A stretch of 64,000 nt of DNA from assembly GCF_003014755.1 (NCBI RefSeq), contig NZ_PYAW01000003.1, positions 930,001 to 994,000 of the forward strand. Reading direction: 5' to 3'. Positions within the stretch are counted from its first letter, which is position 1. Every line of letters begins with the position of its first letter. The stretch comes from Chitinophaga niastensis (GTDB taxonomy: Bacteria > Bacteroidota > Bacteroidia > Chitinophagales > Chitinophagaceae). The notes beneath the pieces are model-generated. The model was not told the origin of the DNA, did no database searches, and worked only from the letters and a program-made list of their open reading frames with translations. Shown piece after piece: positions 43,058-51,883 of this stretch. Both the position numbers and the translations under genes were made by a program.

Positions 43058-44296
43058 TTAACTTCTGCGATATCCTCTCCAGCCGTAGTAAAATACTACC
43101 ATAAAACAAAACATAGGAATACCGTACGATACCGCTGTTGATTTCCATTCTGTTACAATCCCCATCAGGTAAGGAACAGAGGCACCACCTACAATAGACA
43201 TCACGATAAATGAAGCGCCTTGTTTGGTATGCTTACCCAGATCTTTTACACCTAATGCAAAGATGGTAGGGAACATGATAGACATAAAGAAGAATACAGC
43301 AATCAGTGCGTATACAGACAGCGCACCGTTACCGGTCATTACAAATGCGCAAAGTAAAACATTGATAAATGCATACACTGCCAGCAACTTGTTAGGTGCA
43401 ATTTTACGCATCAATGCGGTACCTACAAAGCGGCCGCTCATAAACAATGCCATGCCTACTGCCAGCAGGAAAGAGGCCTTTTTATTAGAAACGCCGTGCC
43501 AGTATTCTGTTACATAGTTAATAAACAAAGCACCTACGCCTACCTGTGCTGCCACATAAAAAAACTGGGCAACCACTCCCCAAACAAAATGTTTATGTGC
43601 AAACAGTGGACGGGTATCTTTCAATACTGCTTCCCCTTCCACTTCTGCTTCTTTTATTTCAGGCAATGGTGTTCTGTAAAAGAAAGCGGCAATCAGTAAT
43701 ACCACTACACCAATTACAATGTAGGTAAGCTGTACCGTAGTAAGATCTTTGTTGTCGCCACCGAAAAATAATTGTCCACCAATGATAGGGCCGAGGAAAG
43801 ATCCCAGTCCGTTAAAACATTGAGATAAATTTAATCGTTGTTCAGAAGTTTCCTTAGCACCCAATACGGTAACATATGGATTGGCAGCTGTTTCCAGGCA
43901 AGCTAACCCACAAGCTAATATAAATAATGCGAGCAGGAAGAAATCAAAATTAAGCGCTCTTGCAGCCGGATAAAAGAGGAAAGCACCAGCAGCATAAAGC
44001 AGCAGGCCCATGATAATTCCTTTCTTATAACCAAACTTATTCATGAACATTCCCGCAGGTAATGCCATCAGGAAGTAGGCACCAAAATAAGCGCCCTGTA
44101 ACAAAGTGGAACGTTTGGTGGTGATATTCAATACTTCCTGGAAGTGCTTGTTGAGCACATCCAACAGGCCGTATGCCAGTCCCCATAAGAGGAACAAACT
44201 CGTTACTAATATAAACGGGAATAGATAATTGCCAGGCTTGGTGCCTGCTTTGGCATTGCTGGTATAGGTGGAATTACTTACTGCGCCTCCGGCCAT
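43058..44296 (-). CDS. fucP: L-fucose:H+ symporter (FucP-type MFS transporter)
   Basis: A 412-aa inner-membrane protein with about 12 hydrophobic segments. The N-terminal FLLWGLAYGLLDVLNKHFQE and GAYFGAYFLMALPAGMFMNK match the FucP/FHS branch, and ETAANPYVTVLG is a signature loop. It imports a hexose, most likely L-fucose, given the adjacent fucose-oxidation genes. It is the last gene of a seven-gene minus-strand operon, 60 nt after the dehydrogenase gene. Confidence 0.9.
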   Translation of the reverse strand: MAGGAVSNSTYTSNAKAGTKPGNYLFPFILVTSLFLLWGLAYGLLDVLNKHFQEVLNITTKRSTLLQGAYFGAYFLMALPAGMFMNKFGYKKGIIMGLLLYAAGAFLFYPAARALNFDFFLLALFILACGLACLETAANPYVTVLGAKETSEQRLNLSQCFNGLGSFLGPIIGGQLFFGGDNKDLTTVQLTYIVIGVVVLLIAAFFYRTPLPEIKEAEVEGEAVLKDTRPLFAHKHFVWGVVAQFFYVAAQVGVGALFINYVTEYWHGVSNKKASFLLAVGMALFMSGRFVGTALMRKIAPNKLLAVYAFINVLLCAFVMTGNGALSVYALIAVFFFMSIMFPTIFALGVKDLGKHTKQGASFIVMSIVGGASVPYLMGIVTEWKSTAVSYGIPMFCFMVVFYYGWRGYRRS

Positions 44297-44356
44297 AACG
44301 AAGAATTTAATGTTTCAGGTGAATGTATATTGATAACGTGTGTTGGCTCTCTATCC

Positions 44357-45139
44357 TTAGCTGATGGATCTGTCGAGATGGGTATAACCACCGTCTACAT
44401 ATAAAATTTGTCCGGTTGTATGCGATGAACGTGATGATAACAAAAATACAGTAGTGTTAGCTATTTCTTCAGAAGTAGTCATTCTTTTTTCGAATGGAAT
44501 TTTGGAAGTGATCGATGCCAGTTTTTCTGTTGGATCCGGCAACGAGTTGATCCATGTTTCATACAGTGGTGTCCATACTTCTGCAGGAATAACGGTATTA
44601 ATACGTACAGAAAATGGCAGCATTTCTACCGCCCATTCGCGCGTTAATGCATTGATAGCTCCTTTGGAAGCCGCATAGCCGGAAGTGTTACCCTGGCCGG
44701 TGGTGGCTACTTTGGAGCCAATGTTCACAATATTACCTTTGCTTTCTTTCAGGTAAGGCAATGCGTAATGTGCGAGATTATAGTAGTGAGATAAATTATT
44801 TTGCAGTGATTGCATAAATTTTTCAGGATTACCACTTTCCAGTCCTACACCATCATTAGCGCCTGCATTGTTTACCAGGCCGTCAATTCTGCCATATTTT
44901 GCCACGGTTTCAACGATCACTTTTTTACAGTCTTCCACATTTCCCAGCTCTGCTGTTACTGCCAGGGCTTTACCGCCGGCGGCAACAATTTCTGCTACTG
45001 CTTTTTCATTATCTGCTGCGTTTCTGCCGGCAATTACAGCGATGCCGCCTTCTGCTGTCAGTAGTTTTGAAATCGCTTCTCCAATACCTTTAGCGCCACC
45101 GGTAACTATTACCACTTTATCCCGTAATCCTAAATCCAT
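44357..45139 (-). CDS. Short-chain dehydrogenase, probable L-fucose dehydrogenase
   Basis: A 260-aa classical SDR. The cofactor motif TGGAKGIG is near residue 14, the catalytic YAASK lies around residue 157 and the C-terminal GQILYVDGGYTHLDRS is characteristic of L-fucose dehydrogenases. These oxidise L-fucose to L-fuconolactone with NAD(P). It lies between the lactonase and permease genes, which supports the assignment. Another aldose as substrate cannot be excluded. Confidence 0.85.
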   Translation of the reverse strand: MDLGLRDKVVIVTGGAKGIGEAISKLLTAEGGIAVIAGRNAADNEKAVAEIVAAGGKALAVTAELGNVEDCKKVIVETVAKYGRIDGLVNNAGANDGVGLESGNPEKFMQSLQNNLSHYYNLAHYALPYLKESKGNIVNIGSKVATTGQGNTSGYAASKGAINALTREWAVEMLPFSVRINTVIPAEVWTPLYETWINSLPDPTEKLASITSKIPFEKRMTTSEEIANTTVFLLSSRSSHTTGQILYVDGGYTHLDRSIS

Positions 45140-45155
45140 GGTATGATATTAATTT

Positions 45156-45983
45156 TTATAGATGATAAAATGAGATGGCATTGCCTCCCATTATTTTGTT
45201 TTGTTCTGTTGTTGATAATGTGCTGATATAATCTGTAATGATGCCCTTTACCTCCTCGTATGCGCCTGCCAACAAACATACCGGCCAGTCGGAGCCAAAC
45301 AGCAACCTGTTTGCACCAAAGGCTTCCAGGGCCACTTCCAGAAAAGGTTTGAAATGATCCGGCTGCCAGTGTTGCCAATCGGCTTCTGTAACCAGGCCAC
45401 TCAGTTTACAGTATACATTCGGTGATTGTGCAATGCGACGCATATGCGATGCCCACGCGTTCAGCTCTCCTGCTCTGATATCCGGTTTAGCGAGATGATC
45501 TATAATCAGTTGCTGCTGCGGAAACTGTTGCACAAATTCTTCTACCGCAGGTAACTGTTTCGGATATACGAGAATATCGTATGTGAAATGATACTGCGAT
45601 AATGCTTTAATACCACGACAAAAATTTTCTCCGAGGATAAAACGGTTGTCGGGTTCTCCCTGTACAATATGCCGGAACCCTTTCAGCTTGGGCTGTGCAG
45701 CGTATTGCGACAGTTGTTCGTGTATGTCATCGGCACGCAGATCTATCCAGCCTACCACACCTTTGATGATATCATGTTGATCTGCCAGTGCTAATAAAAA
45801 TGCTGTTTCTTCGGTCGACTGGTCTGCCTGAACGGCCACGCAACCATGTACACCGTTGGCTTCCAGCACGGGTGCCAGATCTTCCGGCAGGAAATCGCGC
45901 CGGATCACCTGCATGGATTCATTTATCCATGCATCCCGAACGGGATGGTACTGCCAGAAATGTTGGTGCGCGTCAATAATCAT
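45156..45983 (-). CDS. Amidohydrolase family, probable L-fuconolactonase
   Basis: A 275-aa TIM-barrel amidohydrolase of the COG3618 type. The N-terminal metal motif IIDAHQHFWQYHP, the central LIDHLAKPDIR and the C-terminal LFGSDWPVCLLAG are diagnostic of this group, which opens sugar 1,4/1,5-lactones such as L-fuconolactone and L-rhamnonolactone. It is flanked by a mutarotase and an SDR gene, in the order expected for the non-phosphorylating fucose route. Confidence 0.9.
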   Translation of the reverse strand: MIIDAHQHFWQYHPVRDAWINESMQVIRRDFLPEDLAPVLEANGVHGCVAVQADQSTEETAFLLALADQHDIIKGVVGWIDLRADDIHEQLSQYAAQPKLKGFRHIVQGEPDNRFILGENFCRGIKALSQYHFTYDILVYPKQLPAVEEFVQQFPQQQLIIDHLAKPDIRAGELNAWASHMRRIAQSPNVYCKLSGLVTEADWQHWQPDHFKPFLEVALEAFGANRLLFGSDWPVCLLAGAYEEVKGIITDYISTLSTTEQNKIMGGNAISFYHL

Positions 45984-46000
45984 ATGTATGATTTGGTTAT

Positions 46001-46050
46001 TTTCTTGTTTGATTATTCAGCAGCTAACAGCTGAATAATCAAACAGGAAA
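46001..46050. repeat. Intra-operon hairpin in the fucose operon
   Basis: 21-bp arms (TTTCTTGTTTGATTATTCAG.. / ..CTGAATAATCAAACAGGAAA) with one mismatch and the centre AGCTAACA. The centre resembles family C words, the arms do not. It fills the 70-nt gap between the mutarotase stop and the lactonase start and could adjust expression of the downstream genes. Confidence 0.7.
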
Positions 46051-46053
46051 ATC

Positions 46054-46383
46054 TTACAATGCAAAAATCTGATCCATAATAATCCACTTCTCCCCTTCCC
46101 TGGCTACCGGCAATGATTGCTGGTATTTCCACATCAGCTGCTCCCATACCTGTACGGCAGGATTGGCAGCATCCATGGCATCTTTGCGTTCAAAAGAAAA
46201 GGTGTCGTCTACTTCCATGATCATGAACAGGCGGTTGCCGGCACGGTAAATATCCATGACGGTGATACCACTATCTGTGATACTTTTTTTTATTTCAGCA
46301 GATACATTGCGGTGATAAGCTTCGTATTCGCTGATCAGCTGCGGATCATCTACCAGGTCCAGCGCCAGACAATATCTCTTCAT
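46054..46383 (-). CDS. L-rhamnose/L-fucose mutarotase family protein
   Basis: A 109-aa small alpha/beta-barrel protein of the RhaM (RhaU, DUF718) family, with KRYCLALDLVDDPQLISEYE, AYHRNVSAEIKKSITDSGI, MDIYRAGNRLFMIMEV and VWEQLMWKYQQSLP. It interconverts sugar anomers. In this operon the natural substrate is most likely L-fucose, supplying the anomer used by the dehydrogenase. It lies 5 nt after the FAH-family gene. Confidence 0.9.
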   Translation of the reverse strand: MKRYCLALDLVDDPQLISEYEAYHRNVSAEIKKSITDSGITVMDIYRAGNRLFMIMEVDDTFSFERKDAMDAANPAVQVWEQLMWKYQQSLPVAREGEKWIIMDQIFAL

Positions 46384-46388
46384 AATAA

Positions 46389-47240
46389 CTATTTGTATGC
46401 TACAGCTGTTTGTTTGGAAGTACCCAGACCATCAATGCCCAGTTCTATTACATCACCTGCTTTGAGGTATACCTGTGGATTCATGCCAAGGCCCACACCA
46501 GCCGGCGTTCCGGTAGAAATGATATCGCCCGGGAGCAGGGTCATGAACTGACTCAGGTAAGACACTACAAAGGGTACGTTGAAAATAAAGTTGGAAGTAT
46601 TGCCATCCTGCATTTTCTGGCCATTAACGGTGAGCCATAAACGAAGATTGTTAACATCTGCTATCTCTTCTTTAGTAGCGAGCCATGGACCTAAAGGAGC
46701 AAAAGTATCGCAGCTCTTTCCCTTTACCCATTGTCCGCCTCTTTCAATCTGGAAAGCTCTTTCGCTGTAATCATTATGTAAGCAGTAACCTGCTACATAA
46801 TTCAGTGCATCTTTTTCTTCCACGTAGCTGGCCTTTTTACCAATTACTACCACCAGTTCAACTTCCCAATCAGTTTTCTGACTGTTACGTGGAATCACCA
46901 GGTTATCATTAGGGCCTACCAGTGCAGAAGTACTTTTGAAGAATACAATTGGTTCTGCCGGTATAGCGGCATTGGTTTCCCTGGCATGATCAGCGTAGTT
47001 CAGGCCAATACAGATTATTTTGGAAGGACGCTGAATAGGTGCGCCCAAACGTGTACCGGCAGGTACCTGATGACATTCGTTACCATGCTGGGACCACCAC
47101 TGCGACAAACGTTCCAGCCCGTTGGTTTCAAAGAATTTCTCTCCATAATCTTCTCCGAATGCACTTACATCAAACATACCTGCATCTGTAACAACACCCG
47201 GTTTTTCTTCTCCCGGTAAACCAAACCTGATCAGTTTCAT
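46389..47240 (-). CDS. Fumarylacetoacetate hydrolase family, probable 2,4-diketo-3-deoxy-L-fuconate hydrolase
   Basis: A 283-aa FAH-superfamily enzyme. Conserved blocks: KIICIGLNYADHARETNA, the metal-binding EVELVVVIGKKA, YCLHNDYSERAFQ, KSCDTFAPLGPWL and DIISTGTPAGVGLGM. In the oxidative L-fucose pathway a member of this family splits 2,4-diketo-3-deoxy-L-fuconate into pyruvate and lactate. Context supports that role; ureidoglycolate lyase is the common default annotation and fits the neighbourhood less well. Confidence 0.88.
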   Translation of the reverse strand: MKLIRFGLPGEEKPGVVTDAGMFDVSAFGEDYGEKFFETNGLERLSQWWSQHGNECHQVPAGTRLGAPIQRPSKIICIGLNYADHARETNAAIPAEPIVFFKSTSALVGPNDNLVIPRNSQKTDWEVELVVVIGKKASYVEEKDALNYVAGYCLHNDYSERAFQIERGGQWVKGKSCDTFAPLGPWLATKEEIADVNNLRLWLTVNGQKMQDGNTSNFIFNVPFVVSYLSQFMTLLPGDIISTGTPAGVGLGMNPQVYLKAGDVIELGIDGLGTSKQTAVAYK

Positions 47241-47257
47241 TTCAATATTTTTTATTG

Positions 47258-48004
47258 TTAGTCTTTCGTAATTTCTTTCAGTGTCTTTATTTGTAGCCTT
47301 CCGTTTTCCACATGCATATCAATCATAGGTTCTGCTTTTCCATCTTTTACGAGAGAGAAAAGGACATGATCAACATTGGCTGTTTCCTGGATGGTAGGCT
47401 TATACCCTTTAGGAATCGGCATAAACATACTTTTTCTGACACCACCAAATTCCACATAGAGTTCCAGGCTATCCGGCGAAGCATCGGGTCTGATTTCCGC
47501 AATAAATTCTCCCAGGATCTTTCCTGACTGAATATTCTTACGGTACTTATCTGCGAGCTGTCCGCCTACAGACACTTTACCCAAGCCCATGGTATTTTCC
47601 ATATATTGCCAGATCTGTTCCGGAGGAGTTGGCACCCATAATATTTTCAGGTCGTTGCCTTTCACTGATGCGTGATAATAACGGGCCTGGTGACTGGGTT
47701 TCAACACGCCGATGTAACAACTGTTGGGGGCATCCCACAACACTTTATACTCGTCAGTTTCCGACACACCTTTTAACACTGCCTGTTCAAATGTTTTTTC
47801 TTTTTTCAGATCTTTTATCTGAAACTTAATAGTGACCAGCTGTGTATCTTTCTCCTTATCTGTAACAACTACTGATATGGTTCCTTCCGGAGTAGCAGGT
47901 TTCACTGTAGCATCTGTAGATGCATTATTGTTAGCCTTATTACCGGGGTTACAAGCTGAAAATACGGCTATAGCCAGTGCCAGCCCTACACGAAAATGTT
48001 GCAT
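47258..48004 (-). CDS. Hypothetical lipoprotein within the fucose operon
   Basis: A 248-aa protein with a lipoprotein signal (ALAIAVFSAC, lipobox Cys18) followed by a low-complexity Asn/Thr linker (NPGNKANNNAST) and a beta-rich domain: GTISVVVTDKEKDTQLVTI, VLWDAPNSCYIGVLKPSH, ILWVPTPPEQIWQYMEN, LELYVEFGGVRKSMFMPIPK. I recognise no family. It sits 17 nt before the FAH gene and 78 nt after the SDR gene, in frame with the operon. Surface sugar sensing or binding is possible but unsupported. Confidence 0.75.
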   Translation of the reverse strand: MQHFRVGLALAIAVFSACNPGNKANNNASTDATVKPATPEGTISVVVTDKEKDTQLVTIKFQIKDLKKEKTFEQAVLKGVSETDEYKVLWDAPNSCYIGVLKPSHQARYYHASVKGNDLKILWVPTPPEQIWQYMENTMGLGKVSVGGQLADKYRKNIQSGKILGEFIAEIRPDASPDSLELYVEFGGVRKSMFMPIPKGYKPTIQETANVDHVLFSLVKDGKAEPMIDMHVENGRLQIKTLKEITKD

Positions 48005-48082
48005 GATTGTAATTAATAATGAATGAATAATTGAAAGATACGGTAATCACCCGCACTAAGGTACACTCATCACATTAAAATA

Positions 48083-48865
48083 TTAATTATTCAACCGGAT
48101 AAATCCGCCATCAATCGGATAGTCGCTACCTGTGATAAAACCTGCTTCATCAGAGCACAGGTATAACGCCAGGTTGCCCACTTCCACTGGTTTAGCCATG
48201 CGACCGATAGGCTGTGTTTTACTCAGCTTTTCAAACATTTCCGCTTCCTTGCCAGGATAGTTCTTCGCAATAAAGCCATCTACAAATGGTGTATGCACCC
48301 TTGCCGGCGACACACAGTTACAACGAATATTTGCACCCAGGTAATCTTTGGCTACAGATAATGTCATGGTCAGTACCGCGCCTTTACTCATAGAGTAGGC
48401 CAGCCTGTCCGGTATACCCACACTGGAAGCGATAGACGCTACGTTGAGGATCACCCCGCCGCCCTGCGCTTTCATTTGTTTGATAACTGCATACATGCAG
48501 TTATAAGTACCTTTTACATTTACCTGGTATACCCGGTCAAAATCCTGCTCACCGGTGTTTTCCAGGTTACCAACATGTGCAATACCTGCACAGTTCACCA
48601 GGATGTCCAGCTTACCTGCTGTTTTCACAATGCCATCCATTGCGCTGATAACGGCTGCCTGATCGGCTACGTTACAGGCATGTACAAATGCCTGCCCACC
48701 AGCTGCTTTGATCTCCTCCGCCGTGGTTTTACCACCTTCCTCATTCAGCTCAATGATGTGCACCTGTGCACCCTGTGCGCCAAAAGTTTTCGCTATTGCC
48801 TGTCCTATGCCGCTACCACCACCTGTAATAACCGCCACTTTATTATCTAATCTGAACAGTTCCAT
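48083..48865 (-). CDS. Short-chain dehydrogenase, probable 2-keto-3-deoxy-L-fuconate dehydrogenase
   Basis: A 260-aa classical SDR. TGGGSGIGQAI is at residues 15-25, the catalytic YSMSK is near residue 155, and the substrate-loop sequence CVSPARVHTPFVDGFIAKNY fits 2-keto-3-deoxy-L-fuconate dehydrogenases. It would make the 2,4-diketo acid cleaved by the FAH-family enzyme. It is the first gene of the seven-gene fucose operon; a palindromic site lies 46 bp upstream. Confidence 0.85.
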   Translation of the reverse strand: MELFRLDNKVAVITGGGSGIGQAIAKTFGAQGAQVHIIELNEEGGKTTAEEIKAAGGQAFVHACNVADQAAVISAMDGIVKTAGKLDILVNCAGIAHVGNLENTGEQDFDRVYQVNVKGTYNCMYAVIKQMKAQGGGVILNVASIASSVGIPDRLAYSMSKGAVLTMTLSVAKDYLGANIRCNCVSPARVHTPFVDGFIAKNYPGKEAEMFEKLSKTQPIGRMAKPVEVGNLALYLCSDEAGFITGSDYPIDGGFIRLNN

Positions 48866-48910
48866 CGTTAAAAAATTTAAGGGTTCTAAAATACCTATTA
48901 ATATAAGGTG

Positions 48911-48924
48911 AATACAATTGTATT
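48911..48924. promoter_or_regulatory. 14-bp perfect palindrome upstream of the fucose operon
   Basis: AATACAATTGTATT is a perfect palindrome, with partial symmetry extending to TGA...TCA. It lies in the divergent region between the fucose operon (start 48865) and the dipeptidase gene (49013). It is a plausible operator for a fucose-responsive repressor, but no regulator gene is in the operon. Confidence 0.45.
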
Positions 48925-49012
48925 TTCACTGTATTTCATACTTTCTTGCCTAATTTTCGCAAAATTCAATAATTCCAGTCGAATTTGAGCCTTTTTTCTG
49001 AATTTTAAGAAC

Positions 49013-49690
49013 ATGAGAACACTGTTACTACTAAGCCTCCTCGGGATCATAAGCGACCAGGCAGCTGCCCAGAAAATTCCGGTAAATAAATATGGATTGA
49101 CGGTACTCACCACACAACAACAATATCAGCAACTAATAAAAGCCGATAGTAACCAGCAACTAATAAACCTGGAAACCTATATTCCGGATATTAAGAAAGA
49201 TGTGAGATATGCGACCACCAATAATTTCACGCACCAGCGATTATATACTAAAACAGCTATCTACATGCGGCTGCCCGCAGCCAAATCATTGAAAGCTGTG
49301 CAAAGTGCACTCCGTAAAAAAGGGTATGGCCTCCTCATTTATGATGCCTACCGCCCCTACCACATAACGGAAGCGATGTTTAAGATAGTCCCCAACGATT
49401 TATATGCAGCAGATCCTAAAAAGGGTTCGGGCCACAACAGAGGCGTGGCTGTTGACCTGAGCATGGTAGACCTGAAAACAGGAAAGCCCGTGGCCATGCC
49501 TACGGACTTTGACGACTTTACCACGAAAGCCCACGAAAATTATATCCCATCCGATCCAACGGTAACAGCTAATCGTAAATTACTGCGCAACACAATGATG
49601 CAACATGGTTTTAAAGGGTCTACTACTGAATGGTGGCATTTCTATCTCCCTGATTATAAAAAATACCCGCTGATGGATATCTTTTTTTAA
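49013..49690 (+). CDS. D-alanyl-D-alanine dipeptidase (VanX/DdpX, peptidase M15)
   Basis: A 225-aa exported zinc peptidase with a signal peptide (TLLLLSLLGIISDQAAA). Motifs: IYDAYRPYHITEAM with the structural Arg, the zinc ligands in GSGHNRGVAVDLSMVD (His, Asp), and the catalytic Glu plus third ligand in TEWWHFYL. VanX-type enzymes cleave free D-Ala-D-Ala, usually in peptidoglycan turnover. Nothing nearby suggests vancomycin resistance. Its stop codon directly adjoins that of the convergent lipoprotein gene. Confidence 0.93.
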   Translation: MRTLLLLSLLGIISDQAAAQKIPVNKYGLTVLTTQQQYQQLIKADSNQQLINLETYIPDIKKDVRYATTNNFTHQRLYTKTAIYMRLPAAKSLKAVQSALRKKGYGLLIYDAYRPYHITEAMFKIVPNDLYAADPKKGSGHNRGVAVDLSMVDLKTGKPVAMPTDFDDFTTKAHENYIPSDPTVTANRKLLRNTMMQHGFKGSTTEWWHFYLPDYKKYPLMDIFF

Positions 49691-50083
49691 TTAAGGTATA
49701 CGCACCGTATCCACCCGGCCAGGTAGTCCCTCCCATTTTATATAATAGGTACCGCGACTGCTCGTCTGAAATGAGTAAGTTTTAGTTTGCGGCATAGCAG
49801 CCTGCGTACAAACCGTGCAAAGCTGATAAACACCTTCTGCTTTTACAGTCCAGGTATTGCCGTTTTTATCTTCTGTAAACCGGTATATAGCGCCACAGCC
49901 ATTGGAGAAGTTACAGGTCACATCAAAAAAAGCACCTTCATCCCCTACCATACCCGATCGCGTCTGGCCCATGTATCGGACATTGATGATATTGGTTGTT
50001 TTATATTGTGTACAGCTGTCCCCGCTATTTTTTTTGCAGGCAGTCAGGAGTAGTAATGCGAGTACAATATGGGTTATTTTCAT
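49691..50083 (-). CDS. Small hypothetical lipoprotein
   Basis: A 130-aa protein with a clear lipoprotein signal (VLALLLLTAC, Cys16). The mature part has four to five further Cys residues (DSCTQYK, VTCNFSNGCGA, QLCTVC), probably disulfide-forming, and a beta-rich ending, SRGTYYIKWEGLPGRVDTVRI. No family recognised. It lies downstream of repeat A5 and the leucine operon on the same strand. Confidence 0.75.
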   Translation of the reverse strand: MKITHIVLALLLLTACKKNSGDSCTQYKTTNIINVRYMGQTRSGMVGDEGAFFDVTCNFSNGCGAIYRFTEDKNGNTWTVKAEGVYQLCTVCTQAAMPQTKTYSFQTSSRGTYYIKWEGLPGRVDTVRIP

Positions 50084-50141
50084 CAGGGAGGTATATTGAT
50101 TATATACCTGTTAAACGGGGCAGCGTGAGGATATGTTACAG

Positions 50142-50348
50142 ACTGCGATTTTGTCTTTCTCCCGATTAGACTGATTATGCTGATTACCCTGATTTTCTTT
50201 TTTTGATTTTTGAAAGATTTAAAAAGATTAGCGAAGATTAAAGCGAATAATATTTGCTTTGATCTTCGCTAATCTTTTTATAATCAAAAAAATAAAATCA
50301 GGGTAATCAGCATAATCAGTCTAATCGGGAGAAAGACAAAATCGCAGT
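50142..50348. repeat. Family A element A5 downstream of leuA
   Basis: About 207 bp. The outer arms ACTGCGATTTTGTCTTTCTC... and complement extend 10 bp beyond the usual GTCTTTCTCCCGATTAG tip. The words are GATTAGACT, GATTATGCT and GATTACCCT in both arms, different from A1 but matched within the copy. The inner core has GATTAGCGAAGATTAAAGCG and complement. It ends 2 nt before the leuA stop codon and lies between two co-oriented genes. Confidence 0.85.
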
Positions 50349-50350
50349 TC

Positions 50351-51856
50351 CTAGTATATTTTATTCAGCGCATCCACATATGCATGTACAGATGCGTTAA
50401 CGATATCAGTAGAATAGCCGAAGCCATAGTATGATTGTCCGTTATGCTTTACACGCATATTCACTTTACTTACATCTTCACTACCGCCATGCATGGCCTG
50501 TATGTTGAATTCGTCCAGTTCTATGTCGTCTTTGATGATATCGTGAATAGCGTTGATAGTAGCGTTTACAGGGCCGTTACCGGCTGCACTGGCTTCTTTT
50601 TCTTCGCCATTGATTCTCAATCTTACAGTAGCCATCGGGCGCAGCGGATCACCGCAAACTACCTGCAGTAACACTACTTTAATGGCTTTGTCGTCGTAAT
50701 TCTTTTCGTCACCATCGCCCATCAGTTGCAGCAGATCTGCATCGCTGATTTCTTTTTTGGTATCTGCCATTTCCAGGAAACGCTGGTATACTTCATCCAC
50801 GTTGATCCTTTCCAGGTTATAGCCCAGGCGCTGCAGGTGATGTTTCAGCGCATGACGGCCACTACGGGCAGTGAGGATAATGGAGTTGGAGTTGATACCT
50901 ACATCTTCCGGGTTGAGGATCTCGTAGTTTTCGCGATGTTTCAGCACGCCATCCTGGTGAATACCGGAGCTGTGTGCAAAAGCATTGCGGCCTACGATCG
51001 CCTTGTTAGGCTGTACCGGCATATGCATCATTGTTTCCACGAGGTTACTGATTTCGTAGATACCTTTGGAATTGATATTGGTATGATAGCCAAGCGCATG
51101 GTGTGTTTTCAGGATCATGGCAACTTCTTCCAGGGAAGTATTACCGGCACGCTCGCCGATACCGTTGATGGTACACTCTACCTGGCGGGCACCGTTGATC
51201 ACACCGGCAATGGTATTGGCAGTAGCCAGACCAAGGTCATTATGACAGTGCACAGAGATAATTGCTTTATCAATGTTGGAAACGTTATCTACCAGGTACT
51301 TGATTTTAGCGCCGTACTGGTCGGGCAGGCAGTAGCCGTTGGTATCAGGGATATTCACGGTAGTAGCACCTGCGGCGATCACTGCTTCAATCATGCGGGC
51401 CAGGTATTCATTATCTGCGCGGCCTGCGTCTTCTGCATAAAATTCTACATCATCTACAAATCTGCGGGCATATTTTACCGCTGCTACCGCACGCGCCAGA
51501 ATTTCTTCGCGGGTGCTGTTGAATTTGTATTTGATATGCATATCGGAAGAGCCGATGCCGGTGTGGATACGCTTGCGTTTCGCAAAACGCAGCGCTTCGG
51601 CAGCTGCATCAATATCCATATTGTTGGCGCGTGTGAGTGCGCATATTATCGGTTCTGTAACTGCTTTTGATATTTCCACCACACTCTGGAAATCACCAGG
51701 GCTGGATATCGGAAAGCCTGCCTCAATAATATCCACACCCAATGCTTCCAGCTTTTTTGCTACCTCAATTTTTTCTACGGTAGTCAGCTGGCAACCCGGT
51801 ACTTGTTCTCCGTCGCGCAGGGTGGTATCAAAGACGTATACACGATTTTTATCCAT
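50351..51856 (-). CDS. leuA: 2-isopropylmalate synthase
   Basis: A 501-aa enzyme condensing 2-oxoisovalerate with acetyl-CoA, the committed step of leucine synthesis. The TIM-barrel start VYVFDTTLRDGEQVPGCQL, the metal-binding SVHCHNDLGLATANTI and NGIGERAGN are followed by a C-terminal LeuA allosteric domain (LRINGEEKEASAAGNGPVNA) that binds leucine. The length fits the LeuA type 1 group. It is the last gene of the leucine operon, 27 nt after leuB, followed by hairpin A5. Confidence 0.97.
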   Translation of the reverse strand: MDKNRVYVFDTTLRDGEQVPGCQLTTVEKIEVAKKLEALGVDIIEAGFPISSPGDFQSVVEISKAVTEPIICALTRANNMDIDAAAEALRFAKRKRIHTGIGSSDMHIKYKFNSTREEILARAVAAVKYARRFVDDVEFYAEDAGRADNEYLARMIEAVIAAGATTVNIPDTNGYCLPDQYGAKIKYLVDNVSNIDKAIISVHCHNDLGLATANTIAGVINGARQVECTINGIGERAGNTSLEEVAMILKTHHALGYHTNINSKGIYEISNLVETMMHMPVQPNKAIVGRNAFAHSSGIHQDGVLKHRENYEILNPEDVGINSNSIILTARSGRHALKHHLQRLGYNLERINVDEVYQRFLEMADTKKEISDADLLQLMGDGDEKNYDDKAIKVVLLQVVCGDPLRPMATVRLRINGEEKEASAAGNGPVNATINAIHDIIKDDIELDEFNIQAMHGGSEDVSKVNMRVKHNGQSYYGFGYSTDIVNASVHAYVDALNKIY

Positions 51857-51883
51857 GATAGTGTAATAATTTTCGTTGAATGA

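Noticed and set aside
50726..51670. 314-codon open frame on the plus strand opposite leuA
   Set aside because: It is fully antisense to a well-conserved enzyme; the translation is rich in Cys, Tyr, Phe and His with no recognisable domain, as expected for a shadow frame.
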